Of a stretch of DNA of 64,000 bases, positions 7,525 to 16,141 are shown piece after piece (positions within the stretch are counted from its first letter, which is position 1; each line of letters begins with the position of its first letter). Both the position numbers and the translations under genes were made by a program. This DNA is from Erwinia phyllosphaerae (GTDB lineage Bacteria > Pseudomonadota > Gammaproteobacteria > Enterobacterales > Enterobacteriaceae): assembly GCF_019132875.1 (NCBI RefSeq), contig NZ_JAHSPF010000016.1, positions 1 to 64,000 on the forward strand, read 5' to 3'. The notes under the pieces were generated by a model. The model was given only the letters and a program-made list of their open reading frames with translations, was not told the origin of the DNA and ran no database searches.

Positions 7525-9357
7525 TTAATTATGATTTATCCTTTCATTTACATTCAATTCATTCCTGCTCCCGTCTGTGATATTTTTCATATGTGTAAAA
7601 TCATTACCATCCAGTCTTATCAGCGCACCGTCCTCAAGATTTTTGCTTTTAAGTAGTGCTATCAAACCCAGAAGTCTGGCTTGCATTTTTTCGTGATAGG
7701 CCACCCATTTGTCAGCCCCGTATTCGTCCTCCTCGATGTCGAACTTTGCCTTTTCAAGAAGCTGCTCCGTATATGCCGCCGTAGCTTCTAACCTGCCCAG
7801 CGAGTCTTTGTCACCTTTCACACACATATGATCGCTGCAATTGATACAGTCTCTAAACTTAGTACATGGGGAGATCACATAGTCATGTGAGCAGTAGCCG
7901 AACTCTGTCACGTGAATGGCTGCGTGGCCTGTATCTTTGATATCAATACGCCGTGAAGGGTTTGCTATAGCTCGGGTGGTGGTGTTTTCTGGCTTAATGC
8001 CAATTTGTGGGACGCCATGTTTAACTGATACCTGAACCATCTCATCCTGGCTGACGTGGTTGTAGACCCTGTTTTGTGTTTCCCTTACTCGTCCCGACCA
8101 TTTTGCCAGGTCAAAATTTCCAAGCCCACCATGTTGTGCAATCGTATTAAGTAAGTGTCTTGCCTGGTGAGTTCTGAGTGAAAGATTGTGTCCATGTAGA
8201 CCTCTGTAGCCGTGCCTGTCAAAGATCGTCTTTTTGGAGTGAGTCCTGCGATATTCAGTGCTGCCCAGATTTTTATTCAGTATCGCTGAGGTTGGTTTAA
8301 ACAAGCTTTTTTGTGTTTTTATACTATTACTGAGCTGATACCTGAAAAGCAGACACAGTGCGTTGCTATAGAGAATGTTTTTTTCTTTATCATACCAGGG
8401 GAAGTCTGGGTAAAGCTCACCATCTTCACCGGAAATTTCAATCTCTCTGGCATATGTTCGGGCACTTTTTGAAAGAGTCTTCAGTCTTCTGATCGCCATT
8501 TCAGCAACCGGAACCATGACTTCCGGTATCCATTTCACATTTCCACCAAACCCTTTTTCAGAATAGAATCTCAACCCGTACCTCAGCTTCCCTTCCCTGT
8601 CCGCCTCATGAATTTCGCAATCCGCAGGGAGGGTCAGGATTTCAGTTACTCTGGAAGGTGCACACATAAGCAACGCAAAGACGGAGCTAATGAATAAATC
8701 CAATTCAGAAAGCTGATTGTCTGGAAGTGCGAAGATTTCAGCGATGGCGCTCAGCGACTCTTTGTCAGGTAATTTTGCCTTACGGGCCTCCTGTGCGGTT
8801 TTTGTTAGTCTATTGCTTGCTTCCTGTGCTTTGAATGGGCTCTTCCATAGTAGCGAACGCGTGACCAGAAAATCCCTTTCTCGAAGAAATGAAACCAGTC
8901 CTTCAAGGACTTTACCGCAGGCGTACGCTACCGCTTTGGTGTAAGAGATTTTTAAAGTGACAACGCATTGGTCCAGAACAGTCAGGTTAACGTACTGAAC
9001 ATGACTTCGCCCATTAACCTGCAAAAGAGCTGCCTCAAGTGTTCTGAAAACGATATTCAGGCGTTGATTGATTTTCTTCCCCCCGTTCATGTAATGGTAG
9101 AGGACATAGCTTTTAGCGAACCCAATAAAATTTACGTCTAAGGGTTCATTTTCAATAACAGAGTTTTTTTTAACGCCATTAATAGGTTTTTTAGTGAAAA
9201 GGAAAACTTTTGGCCAGTTAACCTCCTCCCAATTCACAAGATCGTTTTGATTGAGCGTCATCTGACAGTAAGTCACAAAATCATGAATGTTCTGCGCGCA
9301 ATTTTTTTCTCTGAGAGTTTCCAGCACTTCAATATTGTCACCTATAAATTTATCCAT
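7525..9357 (-). CDS. intB: Large tyrosine recombinase IntB with C-terminal Cys-rich domain
   Basis: 610 residues. The catalytic residues of a site-specific tyrosine recombinase are all visible: Arg in CAPSRVTEIL, HxxRH in RTHQARHLL, Trp in LAKWSGR and the nucleophile Tyr in NRVYNHV. After the catalytic domain comes a Cys/His cluster (CSHDYVISPCTKFRDCINC, then SDHMC) consistent with a zinc-binding domain, as in Tn554-TnpB-like recombinases. The start overlaps the previous gene by 8 bases, indicating translational coupling. It probably acts with IntA and Tfp on the element ends. Confidence 0.8.
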   Translation of the reverse strand: MDKFIGDNIEVLETLREKNCAQNIHDFVTYCQMTLNQNDLVNWEEVNWPKVFLFTKKPINGVKKNSVIENEPLDVNFIGFAKSYVLYHYMNGGKKINQRLNIVFRTLEAALLQVNGRSHVQYVNLTVLDQCVVTLKISYTKAVAYACGKVLEGLVSFLRERDFLVTRSLLWKSPFKAQEASNRLTKTAQEARKAKLPDKESLSAIAEIFALPDNQLSELDLFISSVFALLMCAPSRVTEILTLPADCEIHEADREGKLRYGLRFYSEKGFGGNVKWIPEVMVPVAEMAIRRLKTLSKSARTYAREIEISGEDGELYPDFPWYDKEKNILYSNALCLLFRYQLSNSIKTQKSLFKPTSAILNKNLGSTEYRRTHSKKTIFDRHGYRGLHGHNLSLRTHQARHLLNTIAQHGGLGNFDLAKWSGRVRETQNRVYNHVSQDEMVQVSVKHGVPQIGIKPENTTTRAIANPSRRIDIKDTGHAAIHVTEFGYCSHDYVISPCTKFRDCINCSDHMCVKGDKDSLGRLEATAAYTEQLLEKAKFDIEEDEYGADKWVAYHEKMQARLLGLIALLKSKNLEDGALIRLDGNDFTHMKNITDGSRNELNVNERINHN

Positions 9358-10870
9358 TTAATACCTCCGAGTTTGATTTGATCTCTTTGCATTTTTTTAT
9401 CACCTCTGATACCGCTATAATGGTTCTGTCTAATATTTGTGTGGTCACAGGATCAGCCAATGTGTCCTGAATTCTGTTACGCTCATTAAGTAAATATTCG
9501 AGTAGTTTCTCATGCGGTCCTTCAATCCATGGCCTGAAATGCATGCAGGTGTAACAGGGTATAGGGACGCACGCCGTGCAGGACTTACAACTGGCGCATT
9601 GCCCTGACTTTTCACCAGTGTTAATTCTGATGCTTCCTCCAGGATAACTATCCTCATCTTGGTTAACTATTATTCCCTGAAACATCCTGGCGTAATAGCT
9701 GAGTTTGCCTGAAACAGCGTCTTCAATTTTATTCAAAATATCTGGACCAGACTGAACATAAACGCCTGTATACATTAAAGTAGAATGATCAAGTAATTCT
9801 CCTATGATCACTTCTCCATAACCCTCTCTTGCAAGCCGTGTACCTAACGTATATCGAAACCGCCTGGCATTCATATTTATTATTTCACCCGTTCTCTCCG
9901 AAATTACGTTCTCTGTAGTGGCTATTCGTTTGAGCGTTTGAGTACACTTTAGTGAGTATGCATGCAGCCTGTCTGAAGAAAGAATCCTCATTAAGTTTTC
10001 ACAATCATAAATTTCTCGCAGCCTTTCTTGACAAACAAAAATTGGTAATTCAAATCTCTCCTTCTCAGACAGTTCTCTGCCCAACTGATTTATAAAACTT
10101 TTAACGACAATATGTGCCTGTTGATTAAAAATGTTAAATAATTCATGTGTAATCCTGAATCGTCTGAATGAATCTCTGTACCTTTCACCTTGTTTTACTC
10201 TCGGGACATTTATATAGCATTCGTTTCTACCCCCCTCTTTAATGAGGTCTTTAATTTTTATCTGTGTGATTTGTAAACTTCTTCTCCCTGTGTGAATCGT
10301 GATTAAGGCCATTGCCAAATCAGAATAAGATATCGTGCCCTTTTGGTAAGCACGTGAAACTGCATCATAGAAGTTATCAAACTCCATGTCTGTAAGAGGC
10401 CCCTGATAAGGGTCTCGTCTTTTGACGACCTCACCCTTTTTATTATCTTTAATCGTCCAGTTATTAATAAGTTCTATACATTTTTCAGTAACCCCCTTAA
10501 AGCCTAATTCATGCCACTTCTTGATTAGGATCCTGAGACAAACAAGATCGTGATTAGAGAATTTTTCATTTGACTTTATTATCACCATAATAGCTTCGTC
10601 AATTAATTCAAAGCTCATGAATGAAATCAATTTCATAAAAGCCATGTTAATTTGCTTTACAGATACTGGGCTTATTTCTTCTGCAAAATATCTCATTGTA
10701 TTCACATAGCTGTATTTGAGATTTTCTGATAGTTTTTCATTGACTTCACCAATATTTAATTTTACATTCCGACTTAATACCCAGAATTTATCATCCATCC
10801 TGAATGTGTAACCTTCATTTTTTGCATTACAGATCTCTGCGTGGGCATTTAGTATTTTTATTTTATTCAT
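9350..10870 (-). CDS. tfp: Tyrosine recombinase-fold protein (Tfp) with altered catalytic residues
   Basis: 506 residues from the ATG at 10870, chosen because it overlaps the intA stop by 8 bases, exactly as intB overlaps this gene. The recombinase fold is recognisable: Arg in HTGRRSLQ, the box-II segment as ARRFRYT, then LLDHSTLMYTGVYVQ. The first His of HxxR is replaced by Arg. A Cys-rich tail (CASCKSCTACVPIPCYTC) is probably zinc-binding. In SE-type integrative elements the second gene, tfp, is described as a recombinase-fold protein between two true integrases; this protein fits that role. Confidence 0.7.
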   Translation of the reverse strand: MNKIKILNAHAEICNAKNEGYTFRMDDKFWVLSRNVKLNIGEVNEKLSENLKYSYVNTMRYFAEEISPVSVKQINMAFMKLISFMSFELIDEAIMVIIKSNEKFSNHDLVCLRILIKKWHELGFKGVTEKCIELINNWTIKDNKKGEVVKRRDPYQGPLTDMEFDNFYDAVSRAYQKGTISYSDLAMALITIHTGRRSLQITQIKIKDLIKEGGRNECYINVPRVKQGERYRDSFRRFRITHELFNIFNQQAHIVVKSFINQLGRELSEKERFELPIFVCQERLREIYDCENLMRILSSDRLHAYSLKCTQTLKRIATTENVISERTGEIINMNARRFRYTLGTRLAREGYGEVIIGELLDHSTLMYTGVYVQSGPDILNKIEDAVSGKLSYYARMFQGIIVNQDEDSYPGGSIRINTGEKSGQCASCKSCTACVPIPCYTCMHFRPWIEGPHEKLLEYLLNERNRIQDTLADPVTTQILDRTIIAVSEVIKKCKEIKSNSEVLNG

Positions 10871-12080
10871 AAGACACCCCGCTGCGTTTTTGGAAAATAG
10901 TATTTTGAATCCCCAGGGCTGCCTGCTCTGATTTTGAAACGATAAATCTTCTGTTGTAAATTCGTGCTGTTCCAGAACCAGGCTCCCAGCCCATATGTCT
11001 GGAGCGCATTTGCTCTTGCATTTCTTCACTTACATATTCAGTACTTTCATCCATCTGCTTTGAAAATAAAAAGTTCCAGGTGTGTCTGAACTTATGCCCG
11101 GTCAATCCGTTTAAACCTGAGTCAATGTTTCTCAGGCTATAAATGATTTTATGATAAGAAGGAACAGACAAAGGATCTCCACGTGTATAGCCTTCTTTTT
11201 GAGTAATAAAGAGGTAACCATGCTTTTTCTTCCTGATATTGGCTTTCCTTTCGCCTGTAATATATGAATGGAGAAGTTTCGTAAGTTGGTCAGACATGGG
11301 TAAATCTCTTTCAATAGTTTTTACGAGGGGTTGATTGACTCTTGTGTCTTCAATACTGTCAGCCCTTCGCCTTATGAAGATAATTTGCCCTGCAAAATCA
11401 ATATCTTCGACCTTCAGGTTCAATAGCTCTCCACACCTTATTCCTAAGGAATGTAATATCATGACGATAAGCTGGTTTCTCTGACGAACTTTTTTATCAA
11501 ATGGATTTAATTCGCACTCAGGATCAATAACAGAAAGAAGAATTTTCAGCTGTTCGTCTTCTATTGTTTTATAGAAGTTACCTTCTGAATTCCTGAATTT
11601 TATTTTCGGCCGTCTGGCTTTTATTTTTGTTACAAAATAGGAAATTTTCCTGTAGCCGTCATCTTTACTTTTAATAGTTAGCTGGCACAACCATTCGAGA
11701 TATTTTGCTATTGTAGTAAGTCGTATGTACTTTGTCGCGCTGCATACACCAGGGTGAGGATCTTTGATATTGGTAACTTTGGGGATTCTCATCCTCTTTC
11801 CGACAAAATCTCGTAGAAGATCAATTTCGTTGTTATCCAAAAATCTGGCTGTTTGAATTCGCTTTTCAATATCTATCTTGCGCATAAAAAGAAACCGATA
11901 AAAAAGCGCGATACAACCTGCCTGAGTTTCAATCGTCTTTATCGATTCATTGCTGTTTCTCAGCTGCGTGGTAATAAACAAACACGGATAAAATACAGGA
12001 ATACCTGTTTTCTTGTTTTTTATAATGCAGTAGCGTTCGCCATTTTTCATTTTAAAAGTTTTAATACCAAATCTGTCCAT
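10863..12080 (-). CDS. intA: Tyrosine recombinase IntA
   Basis: 405 residues from the ATG at 12080, which has AGGAG five bases upstream; an upstream ATG at 12098 lacks such a site. All catalytic residues are visible: Arg215 (LGIRCGEL), HxxR at 329-332 (GHKFRHT), His362 (SRHMGW) and Tyr375 (RIYNRR). The N-terminal about 170 residues form the core-binding domain. It is the promoter-proximal gene of the four-gene overlapping operon and lies nearest the probable right end of the element. It is expected to perform strand exchange at the element attachment site. Confidence 0.8.
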   Translation of the reverse strand: MDRFGIKTFKMKNGERYCIIKNKKTGIPVFYPCLFITTQLRNSNESIKTIETQAGCIALFYRFLFMRKIDIEKRIQTARFLDNNEIDLLRDFVGKRMRIPKVTNIKDPHPGVCSATKYIRLTTIAKYLEWLCQLTIKSKDDGYRKISYFVTKIKARRPKIKFRNSEGNFYKTIEDEQLKILLSVIDPECELNPFDKKVRQRNQLIVMILHSLGIRCGELLNLKVEDIDFAGQIIFIRRRADSIEDTRVNQPLVKTIERDLPMSDQLTKLLHSYITGERKANIRKKKHGYLFITQKEGYTRGDPLSVPSYHKIIYSLRNIDSGLNGLTGHKFRHTWNFLFSKQMDESTEYVSEEMQEQMRSRHMGWEPGSGTARIYNRRFIVSKSEQAALGIQNTIFQKRSGVSYE

Positions 12081-12106
12081 AAACTCTCCTTTTTTCATTT
12101 AAATTC

Positions 12107-12342
12107 TTTGCAAAATAGGTATAGGTTAAATATTCAAAAACAATGACCTATCAAAATTTTGCAAAAATATTTTATTAATATGCCGTTTAACAACTGTCAA
12201 TAAAGGAGGAGGCTAAATATTCTTTCCAAATGTTAATCAGGTATATATTAGGACTCTTCTATTTACCTGATACCTTAAAAATACTCCACATAGCTTGGTA
12301 TAGCTAACCTTGCATTATTTACGTAAAGAATTTTGCAAAATT
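12107..12342. promoter_or_regulatory. Three TTTGCAAAA-type motifs upstream of intA
   Basis: The 390-bp AT-rich region between intA and the 12488 gene contains TTTGCAAAAT near 12108, AATTTTGCAAAAAT near 12155 and the perfect 14-bp palindrome AATTTTGCAAAATT at 12329-12342. Repetition of one core next to an integrase gene suggests recombinase or regulator binding sites at the element end. No other gene is visible in 12081-12487; GGAGGAGG near 12206 is not followed by an open frame I can support. Confidence 0.4.
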
Positions 12343-12487
12343 TAAGCTCTTTTAATAATTAATTCTTTCCATTTTTATCGACAATTTTCACAGCATTAAC
12401 TTTAAATAACACAAGATTATAATTAGTCAATAGTTGCTTTAATTTCAAAATCGTTTATATAAGGGAATAAACATTTAAGGAGCTTTT

Positions 12488-12895
12488 ATGATTGATATAA
12501 ACAACAACTTGGACATCATGTGGGTTTACTTTTCTGAGCATGAAAGTGAAATCTTGCGAGAATTAAATGAACTTTCTTCTTTTCAGTTCTACGAACGTTA
12601 TCTATTGGAGTTATCAGCAAGGGGATTCCACGATTTCTTTCAATATTTACTAGACTATAAAATCGATAATGAACTTGATGATGAAGATGCAATATCTCAA
12701 CTTATTAGCTATGGCTTAGGTCAGGAATCAACTCTTGACGAAGAATCGCAATTCGAAAACTTTAAATTTATTCAATCTCGTGTTAACGAACTCAAAAACA
12801 AACATCTAACTGAAAGAATCAACAATGAAAAAAAATTGTTAGGATTAAAGATTGAACCATTAATTGAAATAATAAAAAAGGAAGATAGGTTATAA
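12488..12895 (+). CDS. Unknown acidic helical protein
   Basis: 135 residues, strongly acidic in the middle (DNELDDEDAISQL) with a Lys-rich C-terminal helix (NNEKKLLGLKIEPLIEIIKKEDRL). AAGGAG stands seven bases before the ATG, so it is probably expressed. It is monocistronic, divergent from intA and ends just before a GC-rich hairpin. No family is recognised. Position beside the integrase suggests cargo of the mobile element or of the surrounding island. Confidence 0.65.
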   Translation: MIDINNNLDIMWVYFSEHESEILRELNELSSFQFYERYLLELSARGFHDFFQYLLDYKIDNELDDEDAISQLISYGLGQESTLDEESQFENFKFIQSRVNELKNKHLTERINNEKKLLGLKIEPLIEIIKKEDRL

Positions 12896-12910
12896 TCCAC
12901 ACATATAAAA

Positions 12911-12933
12911 GGCCATGCATTATATGCATGGCC
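12911..12933. terminator. Hairpin after the 12488 gene
   Basis: GGCCATGCAT (12911-12920), TAT loop, ATGCATGGCC (12924-12933): a perfect 10-bp stem starting 15 bp after the stop codon. No U-tract follows, so it may stabilise the 3' end rather than act as a classical intrinsic terminator. Confidence 0.55.
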
Positions 12934-13049
12934 CGATCATACTACTGATATGTTAATTGTAAAATCATACGGCAGAACAAACCTTAGTTAAGACAAGCAT
13001 AACTAACATGATTGAAAAAAATCAAATGAAAATAATTTTTTCAAAATCT

Positions 13050-13373
13050 CTATAACCTAAACATCTTAAATTCATGGTCAGATTTAAACAACAGGATGAT
13101 TTTAGCCAGATTTTCAATATCTGTTCTTTGCTCAAACAAAGACATCCATATTGAAAAAACTGAGTACTGCAATTTGAACTCAAGTTCAAAAATAGTAGAC
13201 ACTGCATCCTTTATGTTTCCTGAAAGATATTCCCCTAACCAGTAAGCAATGCTGTTTGAAAATGCATCATTAAACATGGCTGCAATCGCGTCATGATTAA
13301 ACCTTTTATCGAAAGATTCTTTTTTCATAAATTTAAAGTATTCATTAGTACTAATAAAATCGTTCAGGTTCAT
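13050..13373 (-). CDS. Unknown small island protein
   Basis: 107 residues, helical, rich in Phe, Asn and Ser (FISTNEYFKFMKKESFDKRFNHD, SIAYWLGEYLSG). AAGGGGGATTT precedes the ATG. The gene starts 12 bp downstream of the alpA-like gene on the same strand, so the two form an operon. No family is recognised. AlpA regulators in P4-like islands often precede short genes of unknown function. Confidence 0.55.
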   Translation of the reverse strand: MNLNDFISTNEYFKFMKKESFDKRFNHDAIAAMFNDAFSNSIAYWLGEYLSGNIKDAVSTIFELEFKLQYSVFSIWMSLFEQRTDIENLAKIILLFKSDHEFKMFRL

Positions 13374-13385
13374 TTTAAATCCCCC

Positions 13386-13592
13386 TTAAATAGTTTCATT
13401 TCGTGATTTAGAGATCAAAGCCTCAATCCATTCATCGATCTCACTCTCAATAAATGCCACCGCACGAGAGCCGATCTTGATAGGTTGAGGAAACTGCTTG
13501 AGATTAATGAGCTTATAAATCCATGACTTGCTATAACCTGTTTTATTTATTACCGCACTTAAGCGAATGAGTTTTTTATTTGAAATGTTCAT
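13386..13592 (-). CDS. alpA: AlpA family DNA-binding regulator
   Basis: 68 residues with the AlpA/MerR-like winged helix pattern: IRLSAVINKTGYSKSWIYKLINLKQFPQPIKIGSRAVAFIESEIDEWI. The SWIYKLI recognition helix, the FPxPxKIG turn and the EIDEWI end are hallmark residues. Such proteins activate excision or integrase genes in P4-like islands and cryptic prophages. It heads a two-gene minus-strand unit with the 13050 gene. Confidence 0.85.
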   Translation of the reverse strand: MNISNKKLIRLSAVINKTGYSKSWIYKLINLKQFPQPIKIGSRAVAFIESEIDEWIEALISKSRNETI

Positions 13593-13691
13593 GCTGACGC
13601 TCTCTCTTCTGTTTCGATGAGAGCTACATTATCAAGAGGAAGATTGGGAGGGTGAGTGTGGCTCGTGACAAGGGAGCCACTGGAAACTGGG

Positions 13692-14561
13692 TCAGTTGGA
13701 ATCCGAGAGTTTCATGACCTCTGAAACTCTCATATTTTTAAGGTGGGGGTTTCGATTCATGAAGAAGTTGAATTGGCGAATGAAATCAATGGTTGCTGCT
13801 TTCATAGCCAGTGGTCTATCAGCGTCTTTGATATGGTAGTTAAGACGAATAACGGCCTCGTCGTCTTCGTCTGTGTACAGCAATCTGGAAAGCCTCTCGT
13901 CAGAAACTCTGAGGTCATGCATCTTTGCCCAAAGAAGAACGTCGAGCATTGCTATGAGACGATAAGAGATAACCTTCTTGATTGTGCCGTAGCCGAAGCG
14001 AACTGTGCCTGACGGCTTCTCCTCCACTCCTATGACTTTGCGCCACTGCGGTAACGCCGTTCTGATTGATTCAGCAATTTCGTCGTCTGTTCCGCTCGCA
14101 AGGTCTATCTCTAACAGAACTGTCTTCTCACATATCGCTGACATAACCGTCGATACATAAGCTTCATGGTGGGGAAGATTTACGCAGTACTCGTCACTAC
14201 CTTGTTCCCATGAAAACAGATTGACCCGGAGACCCGTTACGCTAAGTTGAGCAAGGCGGCTTATGTCTGTAATGAAGATATGCGGTGGGCTTTGAAGAAT
14301 TTGTTCATCGTGCATGTAGTTAAGCTGTTCGGGCTCGAAGAGAAAAGGCTTGCCGTTGAAGATCTGTCTCATGTACCCACCAAGGCCGATCTTTTCCTCG
14401 TCTGTGGGCCAGGGTTTAAAGAGCAAGGCCCTTGCCCACAGCTCATGGTAGAGGCAGTTAAGCGTGGTTTCTTCGAACTTTCTATAGTTTGAAATGTTCA
14501 GCCAGGATTTGACTGCTTTGGTATCTTCTGTTGACCAATTTTTCAAAGCTAACTCCTTCAC
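13692..14561 (-). CDS. DUF6387 family protein
   Basis: 289 residues. The opening (LKNWSTEDTKAVKSWLNISNYR), the WxxELxxR-like region and the C-terminal block (RPLAMKAATIDFIRQFNFFMNRNPHLKNMRVSEV) match the DUF6387 family, often found next to AlpA and integrases in enterobacterial P4-like islands. Function unknown; no catalytic motif is visible. It is the last gene before the argW attachment fragment and is transcribed away from it. Confidence 0.6.
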   Translation of the reverse strand: MKELALKNWSTEDTKAVKSWLNISNYRKFEETTLNCLYHELWARALLFKPWPTDEEKIGLGGYMRQIFNGKPFLFEPEQLNYMHDEQILQSPPHIFITDISRLAQLSVTGLRVNLFSWEQGSDEYCVNLPHHEAYVSTVMSAICEKTVLLEIDLASGTDDEIAESIRTALPQWRKVIGVEEKPSGTVRFGYGTIKKVISYRLIAMLDVLLWAKMHDLRVSDERLSRLLYTDEDDEAVIRLNYHIKDADRPLAMKAATIDFIRQFNFFMNRNPHLKNMRVSEVMKLSDSN

Positions 14562-14706
14562 GATCTCTCCATGAAAAGAGTATAATCAACACTGTTCAAT
14601 CAACGCTATATGGCTGTTTTGAAGAGAAAAGCTTTTGTTGGTATCATTGTTGGTACAAATGATTGCAAATAAAATTATTTCTTTAAAAAAAAGCACTTAA
14701 ACTAAA

Positions 14707-14730
14707 GTTCGATTCCTGCAGGGGACACCA
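14707..14730 (+). other. att site: 3' end of tRNA-Arg(CCU) argW
   Basis: Positions 14707-14730 carry the T-arm, acceptor end and CCA of a tRNA gene: GTTCGATTCC, then TGCAGGGGACACCA. This is the 3' end of enterobacterial argW (tRNA-Arg anticodon CCU). The bases upstream are not tRNA sequence, so this is a duplicated attachment-site fragment, not an intact tRNA. A P4-type integrase gene begins 151 bp downstream, the normal arrangement for a tRNA-integrated island. argW is a known integration site and lies in the same chromosomal neighbourhood as alaC-ypdAB in E. coli. Confidence 0.85.
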
Positions 14731-14833
14731 TTCTACAGTTCGCTCCCATCCGTAGTAGTTCGCAAAAACCCTTTTAAACCAATATCCCCGTAAACCATTA
14801 GTTCGCAATAGTCCGTTGACAGCCACGTACTTT

Positions 14834-14868
14834 GGCGGGTAAAAAACGGGTAAATAATTTTACCCGCC
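14834..14868. promoter_or_regulatory. Inverted repeat GGCGGGTAAAA/TTTTACCCGCC before the integrase remnant
   Basis: A perfect 11-bp inverted repeat (14834-14844 and 14858-14868) with further (A/C)GGGTAAA and TTTTACCC copies inside and just after it, ending at the integrase start codon. It is likely an integrase arm-type or autoregulatory operator site. The rest of 14562-14880, apart from the att fragment, shows no gene. Confidence 0.6.
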
Positions 14869-14880
14869 GGAATTTTACCC

Positions 14881-15480
14881 ATGCTGACCATTAAGCAGAT
14901 CGACGCGGTCAGGTCCAAAGATAAACCCTATCGCCTGCTGAATAGCAATGGCCTGTACCTCTATGTTCCGGCATCCGGTAAAAAAGTCTGGCAGCTGCGG
15001 TACAAAATAGACGGTGAAGAGAAAGGGCTGACGGTGGGGAAGTATCCACTGTGTCATTACAGGAGGCCAGGGATAAAGCTTGGCTGGCGAGAAAGGATGT
15101 TTCAGTAGGAGTGGACCGGTTAAAGCGAAAAAGCTGGCGATTGCAGACAGCTCCTTCGGTGCCATTTATCAGGAATGGTATGAGCACAAAAAACAGGTCT
15201 GGTCGCTGGGATATGCTAATGAGCTGGCGCGGATGTTCCGGGATGATATTTTGCCAATGATTGGCCACCTGAGAATAAACGAAATCGAGCCAATGAAAAT
15301 ACTGGAAGTCATTCGCAGGTTTGAAGAACGCGGCGCACTGGAGAGGGCCAATAAGGCGAGGCGCAGATGTGGAGAAGTTTTCAGGTATGCCATTGTAACC
15401 GGGCGGGCTAAATACAACCCGGCACCAGATCTGGCAGATGCAATGAAAGGATACAGAAAACAAAACTACCCTTTCCTGCC
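14881..15480 (+). pseudogene. int: P4-type integrase remnant, frameshifted and truncated
   Basis: The first frame gives the arm-binding domain of a P4-family integrase (MLTIKQIDAVRSKDKPYRL, GLYLYVPASGKKVW, LTVGKYP). Near 15048 the reading continues in another frame (SLQEARDKAWLARKDVSVGVD). Near 15115 it continues in the third frame (PVKAKKLAIADSSFGAIYQEWY... to DLADAMKGYRKQNYPFLPA). The catalytic domain is absent because IS630-like sequence begins at about 15480. Two frameshifts plus truncation make it non-functional, so the island it once mobilised is fixed unless helped in trans. Confidence 0.9.
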
Positions 15481-15998
15481 AGCGCTGCGTCTCCCGGCTT
15501 TTGTAGATAATGTAGTTATCCACGATGAGCATGATGGTTTTTACCCGCCGGTACATGGCTTTAAAATGTTTCAGCGAGGTGATGAACAGCACCGAACTTT
15601 TGCTGTTACCGCCAACGTAGCTGGCCTTTCCCGTGCCACTGTGTAACGCCCCGGCAAGACAATATTTTTCATTCTGACCCGGCGTGAACGCTGGTAGCCA
15701 AAATTGCCGGGAGCGTGTCTTATCAGCTCACGTAACAATGTGCAGATATGCTCAAATGGCCAACGCCGGGAGCGTCCTGCGGGCAAGAATTTCAGTCCTT
15801 CGACACCCGACAGTGTGAACCAGTTAATTCAGCGTCCAACGGATGAACGGGCGCAGCAGAGCGTTCTGGCAACATCTCGCCCCGATGAAGCATCAGCATC
15901 GCGGTGAGCCTGCGGGCATGATTTTTATCGCGTGTTTTATGGATAGCTTTCTGCATCAGGCGTCGTTCGATACGGGGTATTGGCACTATGATCGGCAT
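15480..15998 (-). pseudogene. IS630 transposase remnant
   Basis: Minus-strand pieces of an IS630 transposase occur in order. The N-terminus is MPIIVPIPRIERRLMQKAIHK at 15998. Then come ARTLCCARSSVGR, an in-frame TGA, INWFTLSGVEGLKFLPAGRSRRWPFE and CTLLRELIRHAPGNFGYQRSR. An internal deletion follows, and the sequence resumes with GQNEKYCLAGALHSGTGKA..., LIVDNYIIYKSRETQRW, ending in the fused integrase. It carries a frameshift, a stop, an internal deletion of roughly 100 codons and loss of the C-terminus. The sequence to about 16100 is probably IS-flank. It truncated the adjacent integrase. Confidence 0.85.
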
Positions 15999-16111
15999 CG
16001 CTCAATCCGGTTGGTGGTTTGTGATGTTTGGCGATTGCTCAGATCGCACAATCCGGGCTAAGTTCCCTTCGGGTGATCTATTATTTGGCGCAGCTATTTA
16101 GTTATAAAGTA

Positions 16112-16138
16112 AAACCCCGGCCGTGAGAACTGGGGTTT
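16112..16138. terminator. Intrinsic terminator
   Basis: AAACCCC / GGGGTTT stem just beyond the end of the minus-strand immunity remnant, with a T-run on that strand. It marks the distal end of the last orphan CDI module. Confidence 0.65.
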
Positions 16139-16141
16139 CTA

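Noticed and set aside
14707..14730. Intact tRNA gene
   Set aside because: Only the T-arm and acceptor 3' strand are present; the upstream bases do not form the D-arm, anticodon arm or 5' acceptor strand.
14909..15592. 227-codon minus-strand ORF over the integrase remnant
   Set aside because: Only its N-terminal part (IS630 LIVDNYIIYKSRETQ) is meaningful; the rest is antisense to the integrase pseudogene.
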